A stretch of DNA of 64,000 nt, from contig JASDDH010000007.1 in the NCBI GenBank assembly GCA_030407505.1, positions 62,001 through 126,000 of the forward strand, given 5' to 3'. The notes under the pieces are model-generated. The model had not been told where the DNA came from, ran no database searches, and saw nothing but the letters and a program-made list of their open reading frames with translations. The position numbers were made by a program, and so were the translations under genes. The DNA comes from Planococcus sp. APC 4015 (GTDB taxonomy: Bacteria > Actinomycetota > Actinomycetes > Actinomycetales > Microbacteriaceae). This document shows, piece by piece, positions 39,681 to 48,727 of the stretch (its first letter is position 1; every line of letters starts with the position of its first letter).

Positions 39681-40615
39681 TTCTCGCCGCCCGTCAGTCC
39701 CGCGACGATCGTGTCGGCGTCGTGGCGCAGCAGATCGAGGTAGGTCGGCACCGGACCACCGGGCTCGGAGAGCGAATCGACGAAGAGCGTGCCGCCGAAG
39801 CGTGCGCCGGTGGCCTCGACGACCTGCTGCATCGGCTTGTCGGACACGGTGGACTCGCAGAACACCGCCGGCACGTCGTTGTCGCGGACGAACTCGATCG
39901 TGCGGGCGATCTGCTGCGGGGTCGCCTGCTGCTCGGCGTTGACGGGCCAGATGTACTGCTCGGTGAGCCCGACGTCGCGGGCGAGATACGAGAAGGCCCC
40001 CTCGCAGGTCACGAGGGCGCGTTGGTTCTCGGGGAGGGTGCGCAGCGCGGTCTCGAGATCGGTCTGCACGACTTCGAGCTCGGTGCGGTAATCGTCGCCG
40101 TTCGCGGCGAAGTCGTCGGCGTTCGCGGGATCGAGCTCGCTGAACGCATCGACGATGGCCGTGACGTAGGCCTGCGCGTTGACGGGGCTCATCCACGCAT
40201 GGGGGTTGGGCGTGCCCGCGTAGGCGTCTTCGCTGATGTCGATCACGTCGATGTCGTCGGACACGACCACGTGGGGCACGTCTGCGGAATCGACGAACTG
40301 CTCGAACCACAGTTCGAGGTTGAGCCCGTTGTCGAGGATCAGGTCGGCGTCGGCCGCGCGGGCGACATCGCGGGGCGTGGGCTCGTAGCCGTGGATCTCG
40401 GCGCCGACCTTCGTGATCGACTCGACGCGCAGGTGCTCGCCCGCGACATTCTGCGCGATGTCTGCCAGCACGGTGAAGGTCGTCAGTACGACCGGGCGAT
40501 CGTCGCCCGCCGGCTGTCCGGCCTCCGGGCCCGGAGTGCCCGCACAGCCACCGAGCGCGGCGACCGCGGCGATCAGCAGTGCGGCGGCACTGCCACGACA
40601 GGAATCTTTCGGCAC
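39677..40615 (-). CDS. Metal-binding lipoprotein of the Mn/Zn-type ABC importer
   Basis: 312-aa cluster A-I binding lipoprotein: signal peptide MPKDSCRGSAAALLIAAVA, lipobox LGGC. Metal ligands of the PsaA/MntC type can be placed: His in VGAEIHGYEPTP, His in NPHAWMSP, Glu in VFCESTVSD and Asp in FVDSLSEPGGP. The Glu/Asp pair with two His suggests Mn or Fe rather than Zn (inference). Start is GTG 40615, lying inside the first of two palindromes that probably bind a metal-responsive repressor. Confidence 0.9.
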   Translation of the reverse strand: MPKDSCRGSAAALLIAAVAALGGCAGTPGPEAGQPAGDDRPVVLTTFTVLADIAQNVAGEHLRVESITKVGAEIHGYEPTPRDVARAADADLILDNGLNLELWFEQFVDSADVPHVVVSDDIDVIDISEDAYAGTPNPHAWMSPVNAQAYVTAIVDAFSELDPANADDFAANGDDYRTELEVVQTDLETALRTLPENQRALVTCEGAFSYLARDVGLTEQYIWPVNAEQQATPQQIARTIEFVRDNDVPAVFCESTVSDKPMQQVVEATGARFGGTLFVDSLSEPGGPVPTYLDLLRHDADTIVAGLTGGEK

Positions 40616-40646
40616 ACCGAAAACTTAATCTTTCGGTATGCCGAAA
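40607..40646. promoter_or_regulatory. Double palindromic operator over the start of the metal-importer operon
   Basis: TTTCGGCACACCGAAA (40607-40622) and TTTCGGTATGCCGAAA (40631-40646), arms TTTCGG/CCGAAA, 24 bp centre to centre. Between and beside them lies the minus-strand -10 TTAAGT (40623-40628), 8 bases from the GTG start. The layout is that of a repressor blocking both the promoter and start codon; an MntR/DtxR- or Fur-type protein is the natural candidate, not encoded here. Confidence 0.75.
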
Positions 40647-40673
40647 ACAAGCCGGCGGGTGCCTGTCTGCCCG

Positions 40674-42320
40674 TCAGACCGCCTCGCGGGCGCGCAGGTC
40701 TTTGCGCAGGATCTTGCCGGCGGTGGACTTCGGGATCGCGTCGATGAACTCCACGCGGCGCACCTTCTTGTGCGGGGCGACGCTGTCGGCGACGTAGTCC
40801 ATGACGTCGTCCGCGGTGAGGCCCGAGTCGGGCGCCGCGACCACGAAGGCCTTCGGGATCTCCTGCTTGTCTTCGTCGAGCACGCCGATGACGGCGGCAT
40901 CCATCACCTTCGGATGCCCGAGCAGCAGGGCCTCGAGCTCCGCCGGAGCGATCTGGTAGCCCTTGTACTTGATGAGCTCCTTCACGCGGTCGACGATGGT
41001 GAAGTAGCCACCCTCGTGGAACACCCCGATGTCTCCGGTGTGCAGGAAGCCGTCGGCGTCCAGCGTCTCGGCGGTGGCGTCGGGCTTGTTGAGGTACCCG
41101 AGCATGACGTTGGGTCCCTTGATCCAGATCTCTCCCGGCCTCGTGCGCCCGTCGTCGCCGAGCTCGGTGATCTCCTCGCCCGTCTCGGTGTCGATGAGCT
41201 TGCACTCCTGGTTGGGCAGCAGCGTGCCCACCGAGCTCACCGGGATGTCGTCACGGTCGGCGGGGATCGCGTGCGAGACCGGGCTGAGCTCGCTCATGCC
41301 GTAGCCCTGCTTGAGACGGGCGTGGATGCGGCGCCCCGCCGTCTCGGCGGTCTCGCCGTCGAGGGGCGCGGCGCCGGAGAACACCGTGTGCACGCTGGAG
41401 ATGTCGAACTCGTCGACGATCGGATGCTTCGCCAGAGCGACGGCGATCGGCGGCGCGATGAACAGATACGTGCAGGAGTACGTCTGGATGTTGGTGAGGA
41501 ACTGCACGAGATCGAAGCGCGGCATCGTGACGAGGCTCGCCCGCTGACGCAGCGCGAGGTTGAGGAGCACCGTCATCCCGTAGATGTGGAAGAACGGCAG
41601 GACCGCCAGCACCCGGTCCTGCGCCGACAGGTCGATGTTCGCCCGGCTCTGCTGCACGTTCGCGACGAGGTTGCGGTGCGTCAGCATGACGCCCTTGGGG
41701 ATGCCGGTCGTGCCCGACGAGTACGGGAGCGTGGCCAGGTGCGTCGCCGGATCGAACGAGACCTCGGGCGCCGGGCGCTGCTCGGTGAGCAGGCTGCGCA
41801 GATCGGGATGCCCCTCCGCCCCGTCGAGGACGATGAGGTGGTCCGCGGCGATGCCGACCGCCTCGGCTGCCGCACGGGCCTGCGGCAGGAGGGGGCTGAC
41901 GGTGATCATCCACGTGGCGCCCGCGTCGCGCAGCTGCTTCTCGATCTCGGCGGGGGTGTACAGCGAATTGACGGTCGTCACCGTCGCACCGGCGCGAAGC
42001 GCGCCGTGGAACACCGTCGCGAAGGCGGGCACGTTGGGGCAGAGGAGGCCGACGACCGTGTCGGTGCCGACTCCGCGGGCGGCGAGTGCACCGCTGAAGG
42101 CGAGCACCTGACCGCGCAGCGTTCCGTAGGTGGTCTCGGCGCCCGTCGCCGGATCGATCAACGCGATGCGACCGAGCTCGTCATCGGTCAGCGAGCCGAA
42201 GAGGTAGTCGTAGATGCTCAGCTCGGGGATCTCGACGTCGGGCAGCGGGCTCGTGAACACGGGGTCTCCTTCGACGGTCGTGCCGCCCGGCAGCGCTGCC
42301 TGGACGGTGGCGTCCATCAT
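40674..42320 (-). CDS. AMP-binding acyl/aryl-CoA ligase, 4-coumarate:CoA ligase-like
   Basis: 548-aa adenylate-forming ligase. P-loop-like motif LPYSSGTTGIPKGVMLTHRN (20 residues), KQGYGMSELSP, FLHTGDIGVF, hinge DRVKELIKYKGYQIAP and catalytic Lys in PKSTAGKILRKDL are all intact. 4CL-like architecture: activates an aromatic or medium/long-chain acid to its CoA thioester. Two Met codons open the frame (42320, 42317). It stands alone on the minus strand, preceded by a long hairpin and followed by the divergent-facing metal operon. Confidence 0.88.
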   Translation of the reverse strand: MMDATVQAALPGGTTVEGDPVFTSPLPDVEIPELSIYDYLFGSLTDDELGRIALIDPATGAETTYGTLRGQVLAFSGALAARGVGTDTVVGLLCPNVPAFATVFHGALRAGATVTTVNSLYTPAEIEKQLRDAGATWMITVSPLLPQARAAAEAVGIAADHLIVLDGAEGHPDLRSLLTEQRPAPEVSFDPATHLATLPYSSGTTGIPKGVMLTHRNLVANVQQSRANIDLSAQDRVLAVLPFFHIYGMTVLLNLALRQRASLVTMPRFDLVQFLTNIQTYSCTYLFIAPPIAVALAKHPIVDEFDISSVHTVFSGAAPLDGETAETAGRRIHARLKQGYGMSELSPVSHAIPADRDDIPVSSVGTLLPNQECKLIDTETGEEITELGDDGRTRPGEIWIKGPNVMLGYLNKPDATAETLDADGFLHTGDIGVFHEGGYFTIVDRVKELIKYKGYQIAPAELEALLLGHPKVMDAAVIGVLDEDKQEIPKAFVVAAPDSGLTADDVMDYVADSVAPHKKVRRVEFIDAIPKSTAGKILRKDLRAREAV

Positions 42321-42402
42321 GTCACCGCGTGCGACGGCGTCCCAGGGGTGGAGAGATCGCGTCCGATGGGGCAGGGTCGCGCCTACGCCCCGCCACCCGG
42401 CG

Positions 42403-42471
42403 GTGAGCCTCCACTCGGCGGCCGAGACAGCGGGTGAAACGTGCGGTCTCGTCCGCCGGGTGGAGGCTCAC
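42403..42471. repeat. Long hairpin-forming inverted repeat (69 bp)
   Basis: Outer arms of 19 bp (GTGAGCCTCCACTCGGCGG and its complement with one mismatch), an inner CGAGAC/GTCTCG stem, and a 17-base loop containing GTGAAAC. It shares CGTGCGGTCTCG with the 103-bp repeat at 36.8-36.9 kb. It lies in the 179-base gap between the ligase and GNAT genes, both on the minus strand; no gene is seen in the gap. Confidence 0.75.
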
Positions 42472-42499
42472 GGTGTGGGATGGCTTGGGCCCCCCGGGG

Positions 42500-43084
42500 T
42501 CAGCCTCGGGCGAGGCGCTCGCGCAGGCCGAGACGCACGGCGGGCCACTCGGCGGGGAGGATCGAAAACACGACGGTGTCGCGTAGGGTGCCGTCGGGGC
42601 CGAGGCGGTGGTTGCGCAGCACGCCGTCCTGCTTCGCGCCGAGGCGGGCGATCGCGGCGCGCGACTGCCGGTTGTGCCAGTGCGTGCGGAACTCCACCGC
42701 GATCGCATCGCAGGCCTCGAACGCGTGGCCGAGCAGCAGCAGCTTCGCGGCGGTGTTGACCGCCGTGCGCTGAGCGTCGACGCCGATCCAGGTGTGGCCG
42801 ATCTCGACGTGACGGTTCGCCTGATCGATGTTGCAGAACGTCGTCGAGCCCACGACCCGACCGGTGTCGAGGCGGCGCACCGCCCACGGGTTCATCGACC
42901 CCTGCGTGCGCCAGGCGATGCGCTGCGAGACGTCTTCGGCGGCGGACGACGGCGTGGGCACCGAGGTGTACCAGGCGTGATCCAGACCGACGGATGCCGT
43001 CGCCAAGTCGTCGACGTGCGCAGCCGAGAGCGGCTCGAGCCGAACCCATTCGTTCTCGAGCGTGATCGGAGCAGTCAGCAGCAT
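42500..43084 (-). CDS. GNAT-family N-acetyltransferase
   Basis: 194-aa RimJ-like acetyltransferase: LENEWVRLEPLSAAHVDDL opening, VVGSTTFCNIDQANRHVEIGHTWI strands, the acetyl-CoA region TAVNTAAKLLLLGHAFE and NRQSRAAIARLGAKQDGVLRNH (quoted in part as SRAAIARLGAKQDGVLRNH), the usual RimL ending. Substrate unknown. Leaderless: -10 TAGCAT at 43091-43096, 7 bases from the ATG. Confidence 0.88.
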   Translation of the reverse strand: MLLTAPITLENEWVRLEPLSAAHVDDLATASVGLDHAWYTSVPTPSSAAEDVSQRIAWRTQGSMNPWAVRRLDTGRVVGSTTFCNIDQANRHVEIGHTWIGVDAQRTAVNTAAKLLLLGHAFEACDAIAVEFRTHWHNRQSRAAIARLGAKQDGVLRNHRLGPDGTLRDTVVFSILPAEWPAVRLGLRERLARG

Positions 43085-43093
43085 CCCTCGATG

Positions 43094-44461
43094 CTAGGGC
43101 CGGTCGGCTCTCTCCATGACGGCCTCGACCGCCGCCGGACCGGCCGACGCCGCCCCGGCAGCGGTGATCGCGCGCCGCCCCGCGGGCAGCCAGACCGCCG
43201 CGCCGATCACGACGAACGTCAGGATGCCGGCGGCGATCAGCAGCACCTCGATCGACACGATGTCGGCGAGCGGCCCGAAGACGACCATGCCGAAGGGCAT
43301 CGCGACGGCCATCACGATGCCGAGGAACCCGAAGACGCGTCCCTGCCGCTCCGGCTCGACGGTCTCCTGCAGCAGCGTCATCGACGGCGTCGAGAAGAAC
43401 GGCACGGCGAGCCCGACGAGGAACATGAAGGCGAAGAACACCCAGATGTTCGAGGAGAGTCCCAGGCCGATCGACAGCACGCCGAACACCAGCGACGACA
43501 CGACGATGAGCCCGATGCGACTGCGTTTGGCGAAGAAGGTGGCGATCAGGATGCCGCCGAGCATCATTCCGACGCTGAATGAGATCTCGAGCACCGCGAG
43601 ATTGACCACGTCCTGGGTGTCACCGGCGGGGAACGACCGCACGAGCATGAGCGGGGTGAGGTTGGACGGCGCGACGGTCAGGACGAAGATGATCGCGAAG
43701 ACGACCAGGAGCCACCGCACGAACGCGTGGTGCGCGATGTAGCGCACGCCGTCGACGAGGTCGGCGAAGTACCCGGTGCGCGCCTCGCCGGCGGTGCGCA
43801 CGGCCTGCACCGGGACGAAGGCCAGCAGCCCGATGCCGATGACCGCGGTGACGACGTCGATGAAGAAGATCGGGATGAGCGACGCGGCGGTGCCGCCGTA
43901 CGCGATCGAGGCCCACGCGTAGACGGCGCCGCCCACGGCCGGCGCGAGAAGCGCCATCGCCGACTGGATCGAGCCGTTGACGCCGTTGACGCGCATGAGG
44001 TTGCGCGTCGGCACGATCTGCGGGATCAGGGCCGACACGGCGGGGCTCTGGATGCCGGCACCCGCCGAGCGGATCGCCATCGCCGCGAAGATCACCCACA
44101 GGTCGTCGACGCCGGTGATCATGATGATCGCGAGGCCGAGGGTCGTCAGCGCGATCGCCGCATCGGCGCCCATGATCAGGTACTTGCGGTTGTGTCGATC
44201 GGCCCAGACCCCGCCGAAGATCGAGACCACGGCCTGCGGCAGGAAGCCGAAGAGCGCGGCGAGCGTCATGATGAAACCGGACTGATAGGTGATCGTCAGG
44301 TACCAGAACACGGTGTACTGCACGAGCATCGAGCCGAACAGGCTCACCGTCTGCCCGCTCAGGAAGAGGATGACGTTGGCCAGCCAGTGCGGCGGATCGA
44401 CCGCCGTCATCGAGACGTCGATGCCGCCGTCGGCATCGTCGGACTGTCGCTCGCCCGCCAT
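43094..44461 (-). CDS. MFS exporter, DHA3/macrolide-efflux type
   Basis: 455-aa transporter with 12 predicted helices. VVSIFGGVWADRHNRKYLIM is the loop 2-3 signature of the MefA/EntS-like branch; FSTPSMTLLQETVEPERQGRVFG (PSMTLLQETVEPERQGRVFG) is the matching C-half loop. It probably exports a drug or a secreted metabolite by proton antiport. ATG 44461 is preceded by AAGGGGTGGG; upstream in-frame codons are less likely. It follows the phosphosugar mutase gene by about 78 bases. Confidence 0.85.
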   Translation of the reverse strand: MAGERQSDDADGGIDVSMTAVDPPHWLANVILFLSGQTVSLFGSMLVQYTVFWYLTITYQSGFIMTLAALFGFLPQAVVSIFGGVWADRHNRKYLIMGADAAIALTTLGLAIIMITGVDDLWVIFAAMAIRSAGAGIQSPAVSALIPQIVPTRNLMRVNGVNGSIQSAMALLAPAVGGAVYAWASIAYGGTAASLIPIFFIDVVTAVIGIGLLAFVPVQAVRTAGEARTGYFADLVDGVRYIAHHAFVRWLLVVFAIIFVLTVAPSNLTPLMLVRSFPAGDTQDVVNLAVLEISFSVGMMLGGILIATFFAKRSRIGLIVVSSLVFGVLSIGLGLSSNIWVFFAFMFLVGLAVPFFSTPSMTLLQETVEPERQGRVFGFLGIVMAVAMPFGMVVFGPLADIVSIEVLLIAAGILTFVVIGAAVWLPAGRRAITAAGAASAGPAAVEAVMERADRP

Positions 44462-44539
44462 CGCCCACCCCTTCGTCCACGCGACGCATCGCGCGGAGAA
44501 AACGCTAGCACCGGCCGCCGACACGCGGTCGGCGGGCGA

Positions 44540-46279
44540 TCACCCCAGGTCGTCGAGCAGGCTCCGGGCCGCGGCGACGAGCTGCTCGAGGCGGTGTCGT
44601 GCATCGGCGGGCGAGTCGCCGCGCACGTCGAGGTAGAGCTTGAGCTTCGGCTCGGTGCCGCTGGGCCGCACGATCACGCGCGACCCCCCGGCGAGAGCGA
44701 ACCTCAGCACGTCCCCCGGCGGCAGCCCGTCCACTCCCTCGAGGAGGTCGTCCACGTGCTCGACGGCGACGTCTCCGAACGATGACGGATGCTGCGCCCG
44801 CAGCGCACCCATGATCCGACTGATCGTCGACACGTCGTCCACGCGCACCGAGATCTGGTCGCTCGCGAAGGCACCGAACGTCGCGGCGAAGTCCTCGAGC
44901 AGATCGGCGATGGTCTCGCCGCGCTCGCGGGCGCCGGTGACGAAGCCGAGCATCGCGATCGCGGCCGAGATGCCGTCCTTGTCCCGCACGGTGCCGGGAT
45001 TGACGAGGTAGCCCAGGGCCTCTTCGAAGCCGAAAATCATGCCCGGCGCCCGTGAGATCCACTTGAAGCCGGTCAACGTCGTGTGGAAGTCCATCCCGTA
45101 GCGCTCGGCCACGGCGGCGAGCCCGGGCGACGACACGAGCGAGCAGGCGAGCGAGGCGCCCTCGACGGGGTCCGCCGCGCTCGCGAGCCGCGCGGCACGC
45201 CAGCCGAGCAGCAGACCGATCTCGTTGCCGGTGAGCCGCCGCCAGCCGCCCTCGGCGGATCCGTCGGGGATCGCGACGGCCAGGCGGTCGGCATCCGGGT
45301 CGTTGGCGATCACGAACTCCGCGCCCGACGACCGCGCGGTCTCGAAGGCCAGGTCCATCGCGCCCGGCTCCTCGGGGTTCGGGAACGACACCGTCGGGAA
45401 CGCGCCGTCCGGATGGATCTGCGCCTCCACGACGGTGGGGGCGGGGTACCCGGCGACGTCGAGGATGCGCGAGAAGGTCTCCCAGCCGACGCCGTGCATC
45501 GCGGTGTAGACCCACGACACCCCGGCCGCCCCGATGCCAGCCGGCGCGACGGCCGCGGTGGCCTCGACGTAGGCGTCCACGACAGCCTCGGTGGCCGTCT
45601 CGTACCCGATCGATCGCGGAAGCGCCGAGACGTCGCCCCCGTCGGCGATGCTCTGGATGTGGGCGGCGATCTCGGCATCCGCCGGCGACACGATCTGCGA
45701 ACCGTCGTCGGGGCCGCCCAGGTACACCTTGTAGCCGTTGTCGTCGGGCGGGTTGTGGGATGCCGTCACCATGACGCCGGCGTCGGCGCCGAAGTGCCGC
45801 ACGGCGAACGCGAGCACCGGCGTCGGCAGCAGGCGGGGGAGGAGGATCGCCCGCAGCCCCGCCCCGGCGAAGATCTGCGCCGAATCCACGGCGAAGACGT
45901 CGGAGTTGCGCCGGCCGTCGTAGCCCACCACCACGACCGGCGGGTCGTCGCGGTCGTGCTTGTCGAGCAGGAACGACGCCAGACCGGCGGCCGCCTGGCC
46001 CACGAGCACACGGTTCATGCGGTTGCTGCCGGCCCCGAGCTCGCCGCGAAGACCCGCGGTGCCGAAGGCAAGTCTTCCGGCGAAGCGGTCGGCCAGCTCG
46101 GCTGCGGCGCCCGCGTCGCCGGATTCGGTGGCCGAGATCAGGTCGCGCAGCTCGGCGCGGGTCTCGCCGTCGGGATCCTGCGCGAGCCATGCCCGTGCGG
46201 TCTCGAGCAGATCGCCCGTCGGTGCGGCATCCGTCCCCGCGTTCTCGTCGACCGCGAGCCGGGCCTCGGCGCCGCTCAC
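44540..46279 (-). CDS. Phosphosugar mutase (phosphoglucomutase/phosphomannomutase, alpha-D-phosphohexomutase family)
   Basis: 579 aa, the longer bacterial form. Phosphoserine loop GVMVTASHNPPDDNGYKVY, Mg loop FVIANDPDADRLAVAIP, sugar-binding EEPGAMDLAF region and phosphate-binding IVRPSGTEPKLKLYL are complete. The N-terminal 60 residues include LAFGTAGLRGELGAGSNRMN. Interconverts hexose 1- and 6-phosphates (in this setting also possibly pentose phosphates from the nucleoside phosphorylase just upstream). ATG 46279 overlaps that gene's stop. Confidence 0.92.
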   Translation of the reverse strand: MSGAEARLAVDENAGTDAAPTGDLLETARAWLAQDPDGETRAELRDLISATESGDAGAAAELADRFAGRLAFGTAGLRGELGAGSNRMNRVLVGQAAAGLASFLLDKHDRDDPPVVVVGYDGRRNSDVFAVDSAQIFAGAGLRAILLPRLLPTPVLAFAVRHFGADAGVMVTASHNPPDDNGYKVYLGGPDDGSQIVSPADAEIAAHIQSIADGGDVSALPRSIGYETATEAVVDAYVEATAAVAPAGIGAAGVSWVYTAMHGVGWETFSRILDVAGYPAPTVVEAQIHPDGAFPTVSFPNPEEPGAMDLAFETARSSGAEFVIANDPDADRLAVAIPDGSAEGGWRRLTGNEIGLLLGWRAARLASAADPVEGASLACSLVSSPGLAAVAERYGMDFHTTLTGFKWISRAPGMIFGFEEALGYLVNPGTVRDKDGISAAIAMLGFVTGARERGETIADLLEDFAATFGAFASDQISVRVDDVSTISRIMGALRAQHPSSFGDVAVEHVDDLLEGVDGLPPGDVLRFALAGGSRVIVRPSGTEPKLKLYLDVRGDSPADARHRLEQLVAAARSLLDDLG

Positions 46280-47109
46280 AGCGCGCCGATCACGCGGGCG
46301 AGCAGCGACGAGATCACGGGCTCGGCCTCACGACCGGCCTCGATGACCTCCTCATGGCTGAGCGGGGTGGTCTGGATGCCCGCGGCCATGTTCGTGATGA
46401 GGGACATGCCCAGGATCTCCATGCCCGCCTGGCGCGCGGCGATCGCCTCGAGTGCCGTGGACATGCCCACGATGTGACCGCCGATGATCTCCGCCATCCG
46501 CACCTCCGCGGGCGTCTCGTACTGGGGTCCGCGGAACTGGCAGTAGACGCCCTCGTCCAGTGACGGATCGATCGAGCGGGCGATGTCGCGCAGTCGCCGG
46601 GAGTACAGATCGGTGAGGTCGATGAACGTCGCGCCTTCGAGCGGCGACGCCGATGTCAGGTTGATGTGGTCGCTGATGAGCACCGGCGTGCCCGGCTTCC
46701 ACGACGATCGGATGCCGCCGGCGCCGTTGGTCAGCACCATCGTGCGCGCGCCCGTCGCGGCGGCGGTGCGCACGCTGTGCACGACGCGGCGCACGCCATG
46801 ACCCTCGTAGAAGTGTGTGCGCGCGCCGATCACCAGCACGTGGCGGCCCGCGGGCGTGCGGACGCTCCGGAGCGTGCCGGCGTGGCCCTCCAGAGCCGGC
46901 TTCGAGAAGCCCGTCACCTCGGTGGCGGGGAATGCCGCCGTCGTCTCGCCGATGAGCTCCGCCGCCTTCCCCCACCCGCTTCCGAGGGTGAGCGCGATGT
47001 CGTGGTGCTCGACGCCCGTGAGGCGGGCGATGTCGGCGGCGGCCTCGGCGGCGACGGCGAACGGATCGGCCGAGGGGTCGTCGAGGGGATGGGCGGTGGA
47101 GTCTGACAT
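46276..47109 (-). CDS. Purine-nucleoside phosphorylase (trimeric type)
   Basis: 277 aa. Cleaves (deoxy)inosine/guanosine with phosphate to base and ribose 1-phosphate. Motifs LTLGSGWGKAAELIG (phosphate loop), ARTHFYEGHGVRRV, LTNGAGGIRSSWKPG, CQFRGPQYETPAEVRM and MSLITNMAAGI match PNP class I. The N-terminal 30 residues are variable and acidic. Leaderless: -10 TAAAGT at 47116-47121, 7 bases from the ATG. Operon with the phosphosugar mutase, which can take ribose 1-phosphate onward. Confidence 0.93.
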   Translation of the reverse strand: MSDSTAHPLDDPSADPFAVAAEAAADIARLTGVEHHDIALTLGSGWGKAAELIGETTAAFPATEVTGFSKPALEGHAGTLRSVRTPAGRHVLVIGARTHFYEGHGVRRVVHSVRTAAATGARTMVLTNGAGGIRSSWKPGTPVLISDHINLTSASPLEGATFIDLTDLYSRRLRDIARSIDPSLDEGVYCQFRGPQYETPAEVRMAEIIGGHIVGMSTALEAIAARQAGMEILGMSLITNMAAGIQTTPLSHEEVIEAGREAEPVISSLLARVIGAL

Positions 47110-47115
47110 GCCCCC

Positions 47116-47193
47116 ACTTTAGGAACACCCCGCCCCCGGGGCCAGATGCGCCCCGCGGGTGTGTCGTGCTGCGGCATCCGTCAGGGGGAGAAT
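47116..47193. promoter_or_regulatory. Divergent promoters for nucleoside phosphorylase and LpdA-like genes
   Basis: Leftward -10 TAAAGT (47116-47121) and rightward -10 GAGAAT (47188-47193), each 7 bases from its start codon. Confidence 0.55.
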
Positions 47194-47199
47194 GGAGGC

Positions 47200-48651
47200 A
47201 TGTCTTTGAGCTTCGAGCGCACGCAGTCCGTCGCGATCATCGGCGGCGGTCCTGGAGGCTATGAGGCGGCCCTCGCCGCCGCGCAGCTCGGCGCCGAGGT
47301 CACGCTCATCGAGCGTGCGGGCGTGGGCGGGTCCGCCGTCATCACCGACGTCGTGCCCTCGAAGTCCCTCATCGCCACCGCCGACGCCGCCGTGGCGATC
47401 CGCGGAGCGGGTGACCTCGGCGTGCAGCTGTTCGCCAAGTCCGCCGAGGGGAGGCCGCTCAAGCCCGAGATCGCGATCAACCTGCAGGCCGTGAACAGGC
47501 GGCTCCTGTCGCTCGCGCGCCAGCAGTCCGACGACATGCGGGCGTCACTGGTCGAAGCCGGGGTGCGCATCATCTCGGGCCACGGGCGTCTCGAGGACGA
47601 CAACTCCGTCGTCGTCTCGACCGGGCCCGGGGGCACCGACTTCGACCGCGTCGAGGCCGACACCCTCGTCGTCTCGGTCGGCGCGTCGCCGCGCGAGCTC
47701 GACAGCGCCAAACCCGACAACGACCGCATCCTGACGTGGACCCAGCTCTACGACATGAAGGCCCTCCCGGAGCACCTCATCGTCGTCGGTTCGGGCGTCA
47801 CGGGCGCCGAGTTCGCCGGTGCATACATGAACCTGGGCTCGACGGTGACGCTGATCTCGAGCCGCGACCAGGTGCTCCCGGGCGAGGATTCGGATGCCGC
47901 CGCCGTGCTGGAGCGGGTGTTCAAGCGCGGGGGGATGAACCTCCTGTCGAAGTCGCGGGCCGAGAAGGTCGAGAACCTCGGCGACCGCGTGGTCGTGACG
48001 CTGTCCGACGGGCGCACGGTCGAGGGCAGCCACTGCCTGATGGCCGTCGGCTCGGTCCCGAACACCGCCGGCATCGGCCTGGAGGCGGCAGGGGTCCAGA
48101 TGACGGACGCCGGCTACATCCAGGTCAACCGCGTGGCACGCACCTCGGTGCCGAACGTCTACGCGGCGGGGGACTGCACGACCTTCGTGCCGCTGGCCTC
48201 GGTCGCCGCGATGCAGGGACGCACCGCCGTCTTCCACGCGCTGGGAGACGTGGTCATCCCGCTCGAGCGCCGACGCATCACCTCGAACATCTTCACGGCC
48301 CCCGAGATCGCCACCGTCGGCTGGCAGGAGAAGGACATCGCCGACGGCGCGATCCAGGCCGTGGTCCACAAGCTGCCGCTGGCGGCCAACCCGCGCGCCA
48401 AGATGATGGGCATCAAGGACGGCTTCGTCAAGCTCATCGCCCGCCAGGGATCGGGAACCGTCGTGGGCGGCGTGATCGTGGGGCCCCGGGCATCCGAACT
48501 CATCTACCCGATCGCGATCGCGGTCGAGCGGCGTCTCACGGTCGACCAGCTCTCCCGCGTCTTCGCGGTCTACCCGTCGCTGTCCGGCAGCATCACCGAC
48601 GCGGCGCGGGCGATGCACGTCGTCGACCACAACATCTACCCCGAGGTCTGA
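47200..48651 (+). CDS. lpdA: LpdA-type NAD(P)H-quinone flavoprotein reductase
   Basis: 483-aa pyridine nucleotide-disulfide oxidoreductase fold: FAD site VAIIGGGPGGYEAALAAAQLG, NAD(P) site LIVVGSGVTGAEFAGAYMN, second FAD motif VYAAGDCTTFVPLASVAA, and C-terminal dimer domain. Where lipoamide dehydrogenases carry CxxxxC, this reads GGSAVITDVVPSKSLI, with no cysteine; this is the mark of the mycobacterial LpdA (quinone reductase) branch rather than a defect. Functions in quinone/redox stress handling. Start ATG 47200 set by -10 spacing. Confidence 0.88.
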   Translation: MSLSFERTQSVAIIGGGPGGYEAALAAAQLGAEVTLIERAGVGGSAVITDVVPSKSLIATADAAVAIRGAGDLGVQLFAKSAEGRPLKPEIAINLQAVNRRLLSLARQQSDDMRASLVEAGVRIISGHGRLEDDNSVVVSTGPGGTDFDRVEADTLVVSVGASPRELDSAKPDNDRILTWTQLYDMKALPEHLIVVGSGVTGAEFAGAYMNLGSTVTLISSRDQVLPGEDSDAAAVLERVFKRGGMNLLSKSRAEKVENLGDRVVVTLSDGRTVEGSHCLMAVGSVPNTAGIGLEAAGVQMTDAGYIQVNRVARTSVPNVYAAGDCTTFVPLASVAAMQGRTAVFHALGDVVIPLERRRITSNIFTAPEIATVGWQEKDIADGAIQAVVHKLPLAANPRAKMMGIKDGFVKLIARQGSGTVVGGVIVGPRASELIYPIAIAVERRLTVDQLSRVFAVYPSLSGSITDAARAMHVVDHNIYPEV

Positions 48652-48727
48652 CCGGGTTCCGGATGCCGGTGGCCCGGCATCCGGAGCCGACGGGTTCGCG
48701 CCCCCGATCTCAGGGGACGGTGCGGCG

